The notes under the pieces were generated by a model. It worked only from the letters and a program-made list of their open reading frames with translations, was not told the DNA's origin and ran no database searches. The translations under genes were made by a program, and so were the position numbers. 64,000 nucleotides of DNA from Halichoerus grypus (lineage: Eukaryota; Chordata; Mammalia; Carnivora; Phocidae): contig NC_135718.1 of NCBI RefSeq assembly GCF_964656455.1, positions 21,340,449-21,404,448 of the forward strand, in the 5' to 3' direction. Positions 12,241 through 22,917 of this stretch are shown one piece after another (the stretch's first letter is position 1; each line of letters starts with the position of its first letter).

Positions 12241-12453
12241 ACACAAGGGTTATTTCTTTTAAAACAGTTCTTAGAGAAGAATGATTTGTAGGACATCCAG
12301 AATTTTATTAAATTAACTCGAGACCTAACAATATTGTATGTTAGGATGACCAACACTCTTAACAACAACAAAAATAATCAAGCACATATTTCTAGAGGTA
12401 AATCTGGCTCAATTTCCTTTAATTAGACATTAAGTTTTATGTAAAATATTGTA

Positions 12454-12675
12454 TTTTTTTTAAGCTTTATTTATTTATTTGAGAGAGAGAGAGAGGCAGG
12501 GAGGCACAGAGGGAGAGGGGAAAAGTCTTAAACAGACTCCGCACTAAGCATGAAGCCCCACGCAAGGCTCCACATGGGGCTTGATCTCACGACCCTGAAA
12601 TCAGGGACCTGAGATCATGACCTGAGCCAAAACCAAGAGTCAGACACTTAACCAACTGTGTCAACCAGGTGCCCC
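12454..12675 (-). mobile_element. Can-SINE, antisense, diverged
   Basis: Poly(T), 'ctttatttatttatttgaga', 'gatcatgacctgagccaaaa' and the reversed head 'cttaaccaactgtgtcaacc' identify it. Substitutions in the head and no clean target duplication suggest an older copy than its neighbours. Confidence 0.9.
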
Positions 12676-12760
12676 CTAATTAGCTTTTTGTTTTGATTCT
12701 CAGGAAGGTGGTAGTTTACCTTTTTACATTGTGAGACTATCTTCTCTAAGTTTTGATTTT

Positions 12761-12928
12761 ATTTTTTTTTTAAGATTTTATTTATTTTAGAGAGAGACAG
12801 CAAGAGCAAGCACAAGCGAGGGAAGGGGGAGAGGGAGAAGCAGGCCTCCCGGGGAGCAGGGAGCCCAATGCGGATCATGACCTGAGCTGAAGACAGACAC
12901 TTAACTTACTGAGCCACCCAGGTGCCCT
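12761..12928 (-). mobile_element. Can-SINE, antisense, internally deleted
   Basis: Poly(T) tail and reversed head 'ttactgagccacccaggtgc' are present, but the segment between 'gagcccaatgcgg' and 'atcatgacctgagctga' that normally reads 'ggctcgatcccaggaccctg' is missing, making it about 40 bp short. Flanks share 'tttgatttt' (12752-12760 and 12934-12943 region). Confidence 0.9.
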
Positions 12929-12944
12929 CCAACCTTTGATTTTC

Positions 12945-13540
12945 AAATAGAGTATTTTTTTTTTACTCTTCATCATTATCCTGATTTTCTCCTCCTCCTC
13001 CTTCTCATATTCCTCCTCCAGCTCCTTCTTCTCCCCCTTTGTCTTTCTGTTTAAGCCCTGCTTCATGTTATGATTTGTTTGAAGGTCACTTGTTCTTGGC
13101 AGTGATTTATTTTTGATGGATTCTTGGATATTTTGTCTTAGTTTCTGTACATTTATTAAATGTTCTTTCAAATATTATTTAGAGCACTCTTTAATGAATA
13201 ATACTAGTGAATAAACTATACATTCATAGAAAAATTACATATTCACAAAAAAGTAAATATATAAAACAGAAGTGCCTTGAGAGATAGTATTAGTTTTATA
13301 CTAGGTTTATATTATGCCCAATGTCTAATATGATACCTTCTCCCTTGCAAGAGCTCAGCCTTTGCTTGAAATGAAAAATTATGCCATTGATTCATTGCAT
13401 TGGGGTGTGAGATGAAGGGATATACAGAATGGAGTGCATGAATTACTGATTTCTCAGGTGTGACCCACGTTCTTCTTCACAGTATAACTGCATAGAGTTA
13501 CCAAAATTTGCCAAAAACCTGAGACAGGAGGGCAGATTAT
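12945..13540. other. Unique intergenic sequence with a CTC/CTT-rich patch
   Basis: Positions 12980-13040 are rich in 'ctcctcctcctt' triplets, which creates a Glu/Lys-rich open frame on the minus strand (12875-13171) that also runs into the Can-SINE. This is low complexity, not a gene. Confidence 0.5.
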
Positions 13541-13554
13541 GAATCTGGAGGTCT

Positions 13555-13670
13555 TCATAATTCCTGAGTTTGAGTTCCAGTTCTTTCACTTACCGGCTCT
13601 GACAACTTTAAGCAATTCACCTCTGTGACCTTCATTTTGCTCCAAGGTCAAATAAAGATAGTAACAGAAT
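13555..13670 (+). repeat. MIR SINE, sense
   Basis: 'gagttccagttctttcactt', 'accggctctgacaactttaa', 'gcaattcacctctgtgacct' and 'aaataaagatagtaacagaa' follow the MIR order. Confidence 0.7.
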
Positions 13671-13689
13671 CTGCATTCAGGCTTTTATT

Positions 13690-13860
13690 CAATCAACATT
13701 TATTGGGTGCCAACCACATGCATGCTATTATATATGGATTAGCTCATTCAAACTTCACATCAGCCCCATGGTTTTGTGTCATCCATTTTACAGATGAGAG
13801 AAACTGAGGCTCAGAGAGGTGAAGTAATCTGCCCAAAGTAATGCAGTTTAAAAAAGTGGC
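13690..13860 (-). repeat. MIR SINE, antisense
   Basis: 'ttgggtgccaaccacatgca', 'ccattttacagatgagagaa' and 'ctgaggctcagagaggtgaa' are the reverse MIR 3' half and core. Well preserved for a MIR. Confidence 0.8.
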
Positions 13861-14009
13861 ACAATTTTTCCTGCTCATCAAATGTTCCCTCAGAAACCAC
13901 CTTTTAAAAAGGCAGCTGCACATTGTGTTCCCATAGCAGCAACCTACATATTCCAATTTCAGCAGATTATCACATTATACTACAATTACATGCAATATAA
14001 ACATACAAT

Positions 14010-14225
14010 AACACTATATGCCAAGAACACAGCAAAGAGCTTTGCAGTAATTATCCCATGTAATCTTACTCTCCTGTGAGATAGATACAATTATTATGCT
14101 CGTATTTTGAATGAGGAAACTAAGGCACAAAAAATTTGAGTTCCCTAATGTCATATATCTAACATGTGGAAGAGCCAAGATTTTAATCTTTCTCTCTGTC
14201 TGCTTCCAAGTTCAAGTCCTTACTA
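14010..14225 (-). repeat. MIR SINE, antisense
   Basis: 'gccaagaacacagcaaagag', 'atgaggaaactaaggcacaa' and 'gtggaagagccaagatttta' give the reverse MIR order. Third MIR in 700 bp. Confidence 0.7.
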
Positions 14226-14229
14226 GTTG

Positions 14230-15850
14230 CTAAAATTCAGTTTACTGAGAAACTTTCAAGGGCAAAAAGTATAAATGAAAGGGGACCTAACTGGAAAGTC
14301 AATCAAGGCTACAACATCAAGAAATATAATAGATGGGTGGAATATCCACATAGTTACAGGTTTTAACAATAGAGTCAAATAATCAAGGAACAGGTTTTCC
14401 AGGCTATGCTACTATCTTGGTAAATAGCTGTTAGCATGGATGCAAGTGGGTCAGATGATCTGGAACATGGTAGTAAAGATATTACAGGTGCTCAATAAGT
14501 ATGCACTATTTTATTGATTCGCACAATATCTATCCCACATTATTCTAACAGAGAGTCTCTGAGAAAATAAAACAATCTAGCTGCTTATTTGCAGTAAACA
14601 CCCGTTTTCCTAATATAATGAATGAAGCTATACAACATCAAGTGGGTGCGGATATTTCTGCTCAGCCTGTGAGGCGCTGCTAGTTGTAGGGAGAATCTAA
14701 AATAGAAGCAATAACTGATCTATCTGTATGCTGGATGGTCGTTTGCAACTCTCATTTGTTGCTGGAAAACATACACAAGAATTTTCAAGTTTGTCTGTAT
14801 TCTTAGAAGGACTGTATGAGATGTAAACCTTCTCAAGTATTAATAATCTCTGTCCAAAATGCAAAATCTTATCCTTTTCTATGACTGCATTTTGCTGTTT
14901 TTGGCTTCAGCCACATCCAGGCCTTATTCTTCAGGTGGGTAAACATTCTCCCTTTTTGGTATTCCATTTGGGGCATTTGTGTCATGTAAATACATGAGTG
15001 TTTCTTGTAAGAAATTTCTTTTGCTGCTCTAATAAGAGGGTATAATGTATTTATTTATTACAATAATAAACACAGCTGTAAAATGGGCCATAAAAAATAA
15101 ATGAAATGAACATTCCTGTAACTAATGTGTCAGCTGTAATTGAGAAATAAATTAAATGATCCATCTGTGTCCCTACATTATTCCACTATTTTCTTCAGTG
15201 TTTAGGATATGTAAAATGAAGTCAGTATTATTAATACTAATTATTCACTAACAAAAATGCCACATTGGTATTGATTGGCTCTGTAATATAATTCTGCCAA
15301 TATCTAACATACTATTACTCTTTCCAATGCACTCAAATCTAATGAGCATATGAACTCTCTCTGTCTCATTAATATTGTTTTCTCTTTAATTGATACTATT
15401 AAGTTTTATCTATGTGGTTGAACTTACAGGCTTCTGTGTAATAAGTGGAACAATAACCTAATCAATTACTGTGATTATGATTTCAAAGGAAAGAAGAAAA
15501 TAAATAAGTAAATAAATAGATGAGTTCCATGTGTGTTAAATCATAAGATGTAACCTTGGTTAAAGTATAAATAGAAAAGCAGGGTCAGAAAAAGATGAGG
15601 AGTAGAAGGGAGACGGCGGAAGACTCAGTCTGTAACAGAGTCCGCGAAGGGGTTGGCAGGAAAGGATATTAGACATGAAGTTTAAGGCGGAAAGAAAGAG
15701 TATTGTAAAAGCTAAGAACTTTTTGCTTCACTCTGAGAGCAATGAAGAGTCATAAAAGATATTTTCATTAGGGAGTGGTAAGTTCAAAGCTCTATTTTAT
15801 AAAGATTAACAGGTATAGAATGCTGTGGATGCACAGGTATCACCTATGGG
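14230..15850. other. Unique intergenic sequence
   Basis: About 1.6 kb of AT-rich sequence with no repeat family, exon or RNA gene recognised. Low apparent repeat content makes it a fair place to look for conserved non-coding elements, but I have no direct evidence of one. Confidence 0.45.
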
Positions 15851-15854
15851 TTTA

Positions 15855-15945
15855 ATTATGCTCATATTGCTGAGAGAAAAACTGAGGCTCAGAGATACTA
15901 AGATAAATAACTTCTTAAGGTTCTCCAAATAGTAAGTAAACATGA
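15855..15945 (-). repeat. MIR SINE fragment, antisense
   Basis: 'gagagaaaaactgaggctca' followed by 'gagatactaagataaataac' matches the reverse MIR core. Confidence 0.55.
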
Positions 15946-15960
15946 GATTAAGAGAGGTGA

Positions 15961-16340
15961 TAGACACTGGGGAGGGTATGTGCTATGGTGAGCGCTGTGA
16001 ATTGTGCAAGACTGTTGAATCTCAGATCTGTACCTCTGAAACAAATAATGCAATATATGTTAAGGAAAAAAAAGAAAAAAGAAGATAGCAGGAGGGGAAG
16101 AATGAAGGGGGGAATCGGAGGGGGAGACGAACTCTGAGAGATGATGGACTGAAAAACAAACTGAGGGTTCTAGAGGGGAGGGGGGTGGGAGGATGGGTTA
16201 GCCTGGTGATGGGTATTAAAGAGGGCACGTTCTGCATGGAGCACTGGGTGTTATGCACAAACAATGAATCATGGAACACTACATCAAAAACTAATGACGT
16301 AATGTATGGTGATTAACATAACAATAAAAAATTAAAAAAA
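15961..16340 (+). mobile_element. Carnivore L1 3' end, sense, 5'-truncated
   Basis: About 380 bp of L1 3' UTR: 'ggagggtatgtgctatggtg', 'acaaactgagggttctagag', 'gagcactgggtgttatgcac' and 'aatgtatggtgattaacata', closing with an A-rich tail at about 16325-16340. It lacks all coding sequence. The same 3' end recurs at 7955 (antisense), 26992 and 61613. Confidence 0.92.
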
Positions 16341-16383
16341 AAGAGAGTTAGCATTAAAAATCCAGTTTCTGTGGCTCCAAAAC

Positions 16384-16567
16384 ATCTTTCCTTTCCTCTC
16401 CTCTCCTTTACCTTTTCCTTTCCTTTCTTTTCCTTTCCTTTCCTTCCCTTCCCTTCCCTTTCCTTTCTCCCTTTCTCTCTCTTTTCTTTCCTTTCCTTTC
16501 CTTGCCTTGCTTTTCCTTTCCTTTCCTTTCTTTTCCTTTCCTTTTCTTTCCCTTTATTTTCTTTTCT
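16384..16567 (+). repeat. (CCTTT)n polypyrimidine tract
   Basis: Roughly 180 bases are almost pure C and T on the plus strand, built from CCTTT, CTTTC and TTCCC units. The long Lys/Arg/Glu-rich and Phe/Ser/Pro-rich open frames on both strands here are artefacts of the repeat. Confidence 0.95.
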
Positions 16568-16754
16568 ACAAGGAGAAGAGACTTGAAGGCAGGGATGCCA
16601 GCTAGGCAACTACAGTAATACACAGCAGATGTAGTAAAAACTTGCAGCAGGAAGAAAAAGGATAGTTTCCAAGGACTTGGAGCATGCAGAATCATCTTGT
16701 TTCCACTGTTGATTAGGACTGGGGAACTTGGAAAAAGATACCTATAGCAGAGCA

Positions 16755-16990
16755 GTTAGAAACCCTGGTTCTAGAGTCAAACTATAGGGTTTCATATCCT
16801 AGTTCTGTTACTTGCCAGCTGTGTGCCCTTGGGTGGGTGACTTAACCACTCTGTGCCTTGGTTTATCCATTCGTAAAATGGAATAATATACCTATACCAT
16901 AAGATAATTATGAAGGTTAAAATAATTATTAAACACTTAGAATAATACCAGATGGCAAAGAAGTATTAATAAATATCAGTTATTATTAGA
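16755..16990 (+). repeat. MIR SINE, near full length, sense
   Basis: 'ttctagagtcaaactatagg', 'gttacttgccagctgtgtgc', 'cttaaccactctgtgccttg', 'aaaatggaataatataccta' and a 3' end 'aataaatatcagttattatt' cover most of the MIR consensus. Confidence 0.85.
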
Positions 16991-17009
16991 TAGTTCCAAC
17001 TCAATATCC

Positions 17010-17170
17010 TTCAAATATGAGCTATATCACATACTTCAGGAAGCTTTTTCTAGTGCCCTCAGCTGAATATGAACTTCCTCAGTTCTGAACTTATCCTTCA
17101 CCTGTATGCAGCCTATTTAGTTTCTATTACGTATTATAATTAAATGTATGTGTTATTTCTCCTAAGATCT
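17010..17170 (+). repeat. Probable L2 3' region, sense
   Basis: 'cttcaggaagctttttctag' and 'gaatatgaacttcctcag' resemble the L2 segment that reads 'aggccttccctgaccaccc' followed by the 3' UTR. Weak. Confidence 0.35.
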
Positions 17171-17315
17171 AACTAAAATTTTTTAAAAATTCAGTGTACA
17201 CAAAAATTATTCACTATGCTAGGATGTTAATTTGGAAGGAATTACATGGAATATATTCTGCATTTGAATCAAAGTTATGTTCCTTATTCATTCATTCAAA
17301 AACTCAGAACTCTAG

Positions 17316-17517
17316 GGGGCATCTGGGTGGCACAGTCGGTTAAGCCTCTGACTCTTAGTTTTGGCTGAGGTCATGATCTCAAAGTTGTGAGACTGAGCTC
17401 CATGTCCAGCTCTGCACTCAGAAGGGAGTCTGCTTAAGATTCTCTCTCCATCTCCCTCTGTCCCTCCTGCTTGTTCCCTCCCCCCACCCCTCTCTCTCAA
17501 ACAAACAAACAAAAAAC
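17316..17517 (+). mobile_element. Can-SINE, sense
   Basis: Head 'ggcatctgggtggcacagtc', box-B-like stretch and tail 'aaacaaacaaacaaaaaa' are present. The target duplication is ACTCAGAACTCTAG at 17302-17315 and 'cctcagaaccctag' at 17517-17530, slightly diverged. Confidence 0.93.
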
Positions 17518-17530
17518 CTCAGAACCCTAG

Positions 17531-18370
17531 GTGCAAGTCACTTCCACTTCCTGGGGACCAGACCTTCCACTAATTCAAAGCAAAATCTAGAATAGTGTTT
17601 TCATAAAATAAAGGAAGTTGACTCATACTTTTTTATTCTCTCCAAGATTTCCCTTTCCCCTCCTCTGGTTCTAGAGACCCATATCTCCTGATACACATTG
17701 CCCAGATCACCTGATCAGTTAATCAACTTGTATGTTGAGGATGGGCCTACCATGTACCTGGCAGTGCTAAGATAAGAAATAGAGTAACCTGCTAGGTCAT
17801 ACCTTATCAGGCTGGCAGGCCAGTCTCCAAGAGTTTGGAGAGACTGAACACTCCCTAAGGACAAAAGCTGTGTTAACAATCTTACTCTTGCTGCAAAGGC
17901 ATCAAAGGAGGTCAGTGTACTGTGTGGCAGGCTTTGAATATACACAAAGCTTGACCAAAGGACAATATTCTCCATAAACTTAGGCCAGACAAAAATTATG
18001 ATATTCCAGACAAAGTCTTTCTCCATAGTGAACTGACCTCTTGGCAAAAGCCCTGACCCTGTAGGTACCCATGAGGATGCTTTTGAACGTAAGGGACAGA
18101 AACACTATTATAATTGGCTTAAATGATTTCAAAAATAGCCAGGGATAATAAATTAAGATTTATTGTATTGAATAATAAGAATGGCAGAGGCAGGCAATTC
18201 CTGGGTCATTAAATACATAGCTTAATGATAGCATCATGGCCCGGTTTCCTCCTAATTTTTGGTTCTGCCAGCCTCAATGTGTTGGTCCTTTCTGTGGCCA
18301 TATAATGTGAACTGCAATTCCAACTGGCATTTGCTGATAAGCAATGTTGTACGAAAGAATGTGTCTCCTT
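17531..18370. other. Mostly unique sequence with one 34-bp repeated block
   Basis: The block at 18127-18160 has a 33/34 direct copy at 19300-19333. Positions 18080-18300 have the feel of an old interspersed repeat ('gggacagaaacactattata'), but I cannot name the family. No exon seen. Confidence 0.4.
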
Positions 18371-18582
18371 GCTTTTTGTTGTTGTTGCTATATTTATCTA
18401 TTTATTTATTTATTTAGAGAGAGGGAGAGTGTGAGTGGGGGGGAGGGGCAGAGGGAGAGAATCCTTAGGCAGACTACCCAATGAGTGCAGAGCCTTTGAG
18501 ACTCCATCCCAGGACCCATGAGATCATGACCTGAGCTGAAACCAAGTTGGACACTCAATGGACTGTGCCACCCAGGCTCCCC
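18371..18582 (-). mobile_element. Can-SINE, antisense, older
   Basis: Contains the reversed tail 'atttatttatttatttagag' and head region 'gtgccacccaggctcccc'. The imperfect target duplication is 'gaatgtgtctcctt' just before it and 'gaagtgtctctttt' just after it. Confidence 0.9.
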
Positions 18583-19610
18583 AGGAAGTGTCTCTTTTCA
18601 TGGGTCTTTGTAAAAGATAAAAAGAAAAAAACAAAAGAAACAAAACAAAACAAAACAAAACAAAAAACCTCTTTCTCCAGAGCATACCCTTAGCATACCT
18701 CTCCTTACACGGCAATCACATCTCAAGACACTCATTGGTAATAGAAATTGGATGACTCTGTCTTGGCAGTAAACAATGTTTCCTACACTCTGCTACTAAC
18801 CAGTTTTACAATTTAAGATACATATTTTTTCCCTCTGGGAGTCAACTTCCTTGATTTCCCTATTGAGCTATAGTACCTATCTTTAACCACACCTTTACCT
18901 GAAAATCTAATTCTATATATTTGCTAGGCGTAGAGTTCTGTGCCAGATTTCAAGATTTTCAAAGGTGACTAAATGACAGTTGTTGCCTTTGAGGATCTTA
19001 AGTGACTAGAAAAAAATAAAAACCCATTCCATTGGATTCATCATAAGAAGACACAGATCCAGAGCTGCTGATGAGGAACTGAACACCTGGTGGATCTGGA
19101 GACTAAAACTTAGATGAGATTAGAGTCAGGAAGTAGATGGAGAGAGAATAGGCTCTGAGCTTTAGATCACCACCCTCCTCCCATGAACGCTCATAGGTCA
19201 TGGAATTTTCTGTAATTTGGAACAATAAAATTTCTCCTAATTGAAATGGTTAAACTGATAAAGTGGAAAAAAATGCATGAACTGGAGAAGTCTTGAGTGT
19301 TTCAAAAATAGCCAGGGAAAATAAATTAAGATTCTTGCACCACAGTCAGTAAAGTACGAGTGATAGTAGGACTGACCTCACAGGGTCGCTAAGGAGAATA
19401 AATGGTAACCACATGGAGAGTGCACAATAGATGCTTACTTTAAAAATAAGTAAATCAAAAAACGTCTTTTTTTTTTTTTTTCATCTAAGGCCTTATTAAC
19501 TGGAGTCGTGGCTTCTCACTAACTGGAACTCTTAATTCATAATAGTGTGTATGGTACCACATACCACACACACACATACATACACACACGCACCATTTTT
19601 AAAAATCATC
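18583..19610. other. Unique intergenic sequence
   Basis: An A-rich run with AAAAC units lies at about 18615-18670 and a T16 run at about 19467. The second copy of the 34-bp repeat sits at 19300-19333. No gene seen. Confidence 0.45.
19563..19592 (+). repeat. Short (CA)n microsatellite
   Basis: Interrupted CA/CATA repeat, about 30 bp. Confidence 0.75.
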
Positions 19611-19614
19611 AAGT

Positions 19615-19740
19615 ACTCTTTAAATGAGCCATTCCTAAGTGTCTAACATTGTGCTAGGTGTGCTAGAGATATAATGGAGAGCAAGGTGGGAAGAGAAATG
19701 GGGTCCCTGTCATGTTCCAGCACCTCCCTGGTAGCAGATA
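19615..19740 (-). repeat. L2 3' end, antisense
   Basis: 'ctaagtgtctaacattgtgc', 'taggtgtgctagagatataa' and 'tggagagcaaggtgggaaga' are the reverse of the L2 terminus and preceding 3' UTR. Confidence 0.55.
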
Positions 19741-20630
19741 TAGCCTCCAGAGGATCCAAGGATAACTTCAAAAAAGACAATCAATCCACACTAACGTGAA
19801 ATATTATCTTTGTGAAACCCAGAGGTTATACAGAAGAAAGCAATGCCACGTTTCAAGCTTCTGGCTAAGGAGACCATGTTGGCCCAATCTGGGCACAAAA
19901 GACAAAAAGTAATGCAAAAATGCCAGCAATCAAATGAAATAACATTTTAATAAAATATTTAAAAAATTAAAAATAAATTCAAAATAACTCATGTAGAACA
20001 AAATTATCAATACAAGATAAATACAGGCTTGAACCCTGATGTTTCATGATTTGGCCTCATTTTCTTCACCCTAATACTGGCCCTGGCCCCAGATTTCTAG
20101 TGCATCCCATAAGCCTGTTGTTCCCAGTGTACAACAGGAGGACCAACTAATAGCTCTTGTCCATAGCAGAGCAGAGGACTTAGAAGACACCAGGGCCAAG
20201 AGCACACGTGATTCTTTCCTGACCTTCTACTATTTGCATCCAAGATCAGAACCTCTCCTTTGGAGGTCTTGGGTTCTCTAACTCTTAGAGACAGAAGAAT
20301 GTAGGTCATAATGCCAATAATAATGTCTAGGCTAGACTCACCATGGCAAGAAAGAAGAAGAGGTGTGGGATAAGAAAGGGTGCGTGACTGGCTCTTGGTA
20401 AAGCAAAGCACAAATTAATTATTACATTGCCCATTCACTCCTGTTCATTGACCTTTATTTACATCTTGTCTGGAATAAGCAGAAAGATATCACTAGTTGA
20501 GAAACCACTAAAAAATTGGAAATCTGAAAACATGAATAAAATGATGGAACAGAATTAAGGCAGAGAGAAATTTCTAAGTAAAAAGCAATTCAAAAACCTA
20601 AAAAGATTTTTACTCTAACAATTTAAACTC
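19741..20630. other. Unique intergenic sequence
   Basis: No recognisable repeat. The 104-codon minus frame at 20097-20411 lacks any known motif and I do not call it. Confidence 0.45.
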
Positions 20631-20646
20631 CATTCTCTTTAATTTA

Positions 20647-20751
20647 TTTTTTTAATTTATTTTTTATTTTATTATGTTAATCACCAGACATTACAGCATT
20701 AGTTTTTGATGTAGTGTTCCATGATTCATTGTTTGCATATAACACCCAGTG
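20647..20751 (-). mobile_element. Very short L1 3' end, antisense
   Basis: Only about 105 bp of L1 3' UTR and tail is present ('ttatgttaatcaccagacat', 'gtgttccatgattcattgtt', 'ataacacccagtg'). A perfect 16-bp target duplication CATTCTCTTTAATTTA lies at 20631-20646 and 20752-20767, so this is a complete, severely 5'-truncated insertion and not a decayed fragment. Confidence 0.93.
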
Positions 20752-20767
20752 CATTCTCTTTAATTTA

Positions 20768-21433
20768 CAAAAAAAAAAAAAAATGAAAAAAATATGTAAG
20801 CAATAAATATGTCATGGGATTATTATTTTTTCCTAGCAATTGTCCTGTTTTAAAGGAGCTTACAATCTAATTGAGGAAGATCAATATCACATGGAAGTAA
20901 ATAAGATAAAATATTAATGATAAAAAATATGCTACCTGTGAGAAAGCAGCAGCAGGGCAAAGGAGGATAAATGATATCAGAACATTAAAAATTTAATTTT
21001 TATTCATTTTGACCTTTAAGTCGTAAAACAAATATCCATTTTATTGTAGGAAAAATAATAAATCAGAAGGCATGAAAGGAAGAATATAAAAATTATCTGT
21101 AATCCCTCAGACAAACATAATTAAAATTTCACGGTAGTTTCATCTTTCCTCCTTATATTTAATTATTATTTTTCCTCCTGCAGACACAGGCTTGGGTTAG
21201 GAAAGATAAGACTTAGAAAATAATTACTGGATGTTCATGGGAGAACCAATCAAAGGGGTCTTTTAAATTTGCCTGTGCTGATATGGCAATGATGTAGACA
21301 TCATGCCAGTGAAATTTAAAGCATTTTCTGGTGCTTTATGGGGGAAAAAACCCCCAAAAAAACAGTAGATGAAAATATATTCATAGAGGGACAAACATCA
21401 AAGTTAAGAAAAGACTTAGAGTGACATCGATTC
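20768..21433. other. Unique AT-rich sequence, possible L2 scrap
   Basis: 'aaaggagcttacaatctaat' near 20851 resembles the reverse L2 3' UTR. Nothing else recognised. Confidence 0.35.
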
Positions 21434-21448
21434 TAGCCCCACCCTTTG

Positions 21449-21546
21449 AGATTTTAAAGTAGCTGCTACACCCAACATGGGGTTCGAACTCAAACCTCTG
21501 AGATCAAGAGTCACATGCTCCACCAACTGAGCCAGCCAGGCACCCG
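21449..21546 (-). mobile_element. Short Can-SINE, antisense, truncated
   Basis: Only the tRNA-derived half is present: 'acatggggttcgaactcaaa', 'agagtcacatgctccaccaa', 'ctgagccagccaggcacccg'. It is flanked by related 'tagccccaccctttga' (from 21434) and 'tagccctacactttaa' (from 21547). It lacks the usual pyrimidine-rich body. Confidence 0.8.
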
Positions 21547-21559
21547 TAGCCCTACACTT

Positions 21560-22140
21560 TAATAATATATAAATAAATAAAGCAAGTGGGGATCATTGGT
21601 TTGCACACGGTCCAAACCTGAGCCCCTAAGTGACTTAACAATGGAGCTTGGACTTCCTGACTCTCCTGAATGTGACATCATGTGGTGTTGCAGGGAATGG
21701 ACCCATTTTGTGAAGATTTCTTGGGATGTGCATCCCAAACATTATTCTTTGGGAAATTCTGGTGCAGACTCTTCAGACTCTAATCAGAATCTATAGTTTC
21801 ATCAACAAGACAGCCTACCTCACCAGAAACTGCACTAGAAGTCCAGACATCTCCCTGCATCCACGGAAGTTGCTCTGCCCTGACATGGGGGATTGTGTTC
21901 ATGGTACTTGAAGGACCTGGCCATCCTTACCACTCCCTCCCTCAGGGTTTAACTCTAGTTTCACATGTAATTACAGAGGAAATCAAGACCTTAAGATGAC
22001 TAACATCGGTAGTAAATCACAAATACCTTAAATCTTAAAAGGAAAGTGATTAACTACTCAAGAGGTATTCCCATTATCAAATAGTAGAAATGACATATAG
22101 GGAACTCCTTCTGTCCCCTGATTCAGGCTAACATGTAATG
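21560..22140. other. Unique intergenic sequence
   Basis: Open frames at 21596-21796 and 21726-21911 are short and motif-free. No repeat recognised. Confidence 0.4.
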
Positions 22141-22149
22141 AATACCTAC

Positions 22150-22345
22150 CATGTAATGGGAGATGCACTGGGAACATTCTGGGGGCACCTCATTTAGTCC
22201 TTTTGACAGCCTTATGAGGCAGGTCTGGTTATATGCTTTATATAAGGCAGCTAAGGATTAGAGAAGTTAACTGACACTCAAGGCATTGAGCTTGTAAACT
22301 GTGGGGCTGGGATGGCAACTCAGGCCTTCTGACTCCAAACCAGTG
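22150..22345 (-). repeat. MIR SINE, antisense
   Basis: 'cttatgaggcaggtctggtt', 'ggattagagaagttaactga', 'actgtggggctgggatggca' and 'actcaggccttctgactcca' match the reverse MIR body through to the 5' end. Confidence 0.75.
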
Positions 22346-22917
22346 TCCTTAAGTCTCCCCAGCCACACCCTGGCCAAACCAGTCAGTCCTTCTTGGTAAT
22401 CAGGAAATGAGACATTATCAGTGATACACAAAATAAGAGTTATTTGAAAAGTGAATCCCTTCAAATGCTATGAAATCACATGTGCTAGAAAGATCCTAGA
22501 CCAGCTAGTAGAAATAATTGCAATCTTTGAGTCCTTACTGTTAACCAGGAACAGGATAAGACCTTTTCCCAAATTCCAATCATGTTGTGGTGCCACAAAA
22601 TCCATGCAGTAATCCTAAGAAGGTACAGTTACCCTCGAACAATGTTGGGGGGGATTAGAGGCACAGACCCCCCCCCATGCAGTTAAAAATCAGTGTGTGA
22701 CCTTTGACTCCCCAGAAACTTAACTATTAATAGCTACTATTGACCAGAAGCCTTTCCGGTAACATAAACAGTCAATTAATACATATTTTGTACTGTTACA
22801 TGTATTACATGCTGTATTCTTCCAATAAAGTAAGCTAGAGAAAAGAAAGTATTATTAAGAAAATCAAAGGATGAGAAATACATTATAGCCCTGTACTGTA
22901 AAAACTCTGCATATAGG

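Noticed and set aside
12875..13171. Glu/Lys-rich minus-strand frame
   Set aside because: Caused by a CTC/CTT-rich patch and part of a Can-SINE.
16313..16695. Long Lys/Arg/Gly/Glu frames on both strands
   Set aside because: Artefacts of the CCTTT repeat.
18070..18340. Unnamed interspersed-repeat-like text
   Set aside because: It feels repetitive but I cannot assign a family or limits by eye, so I only mention it.
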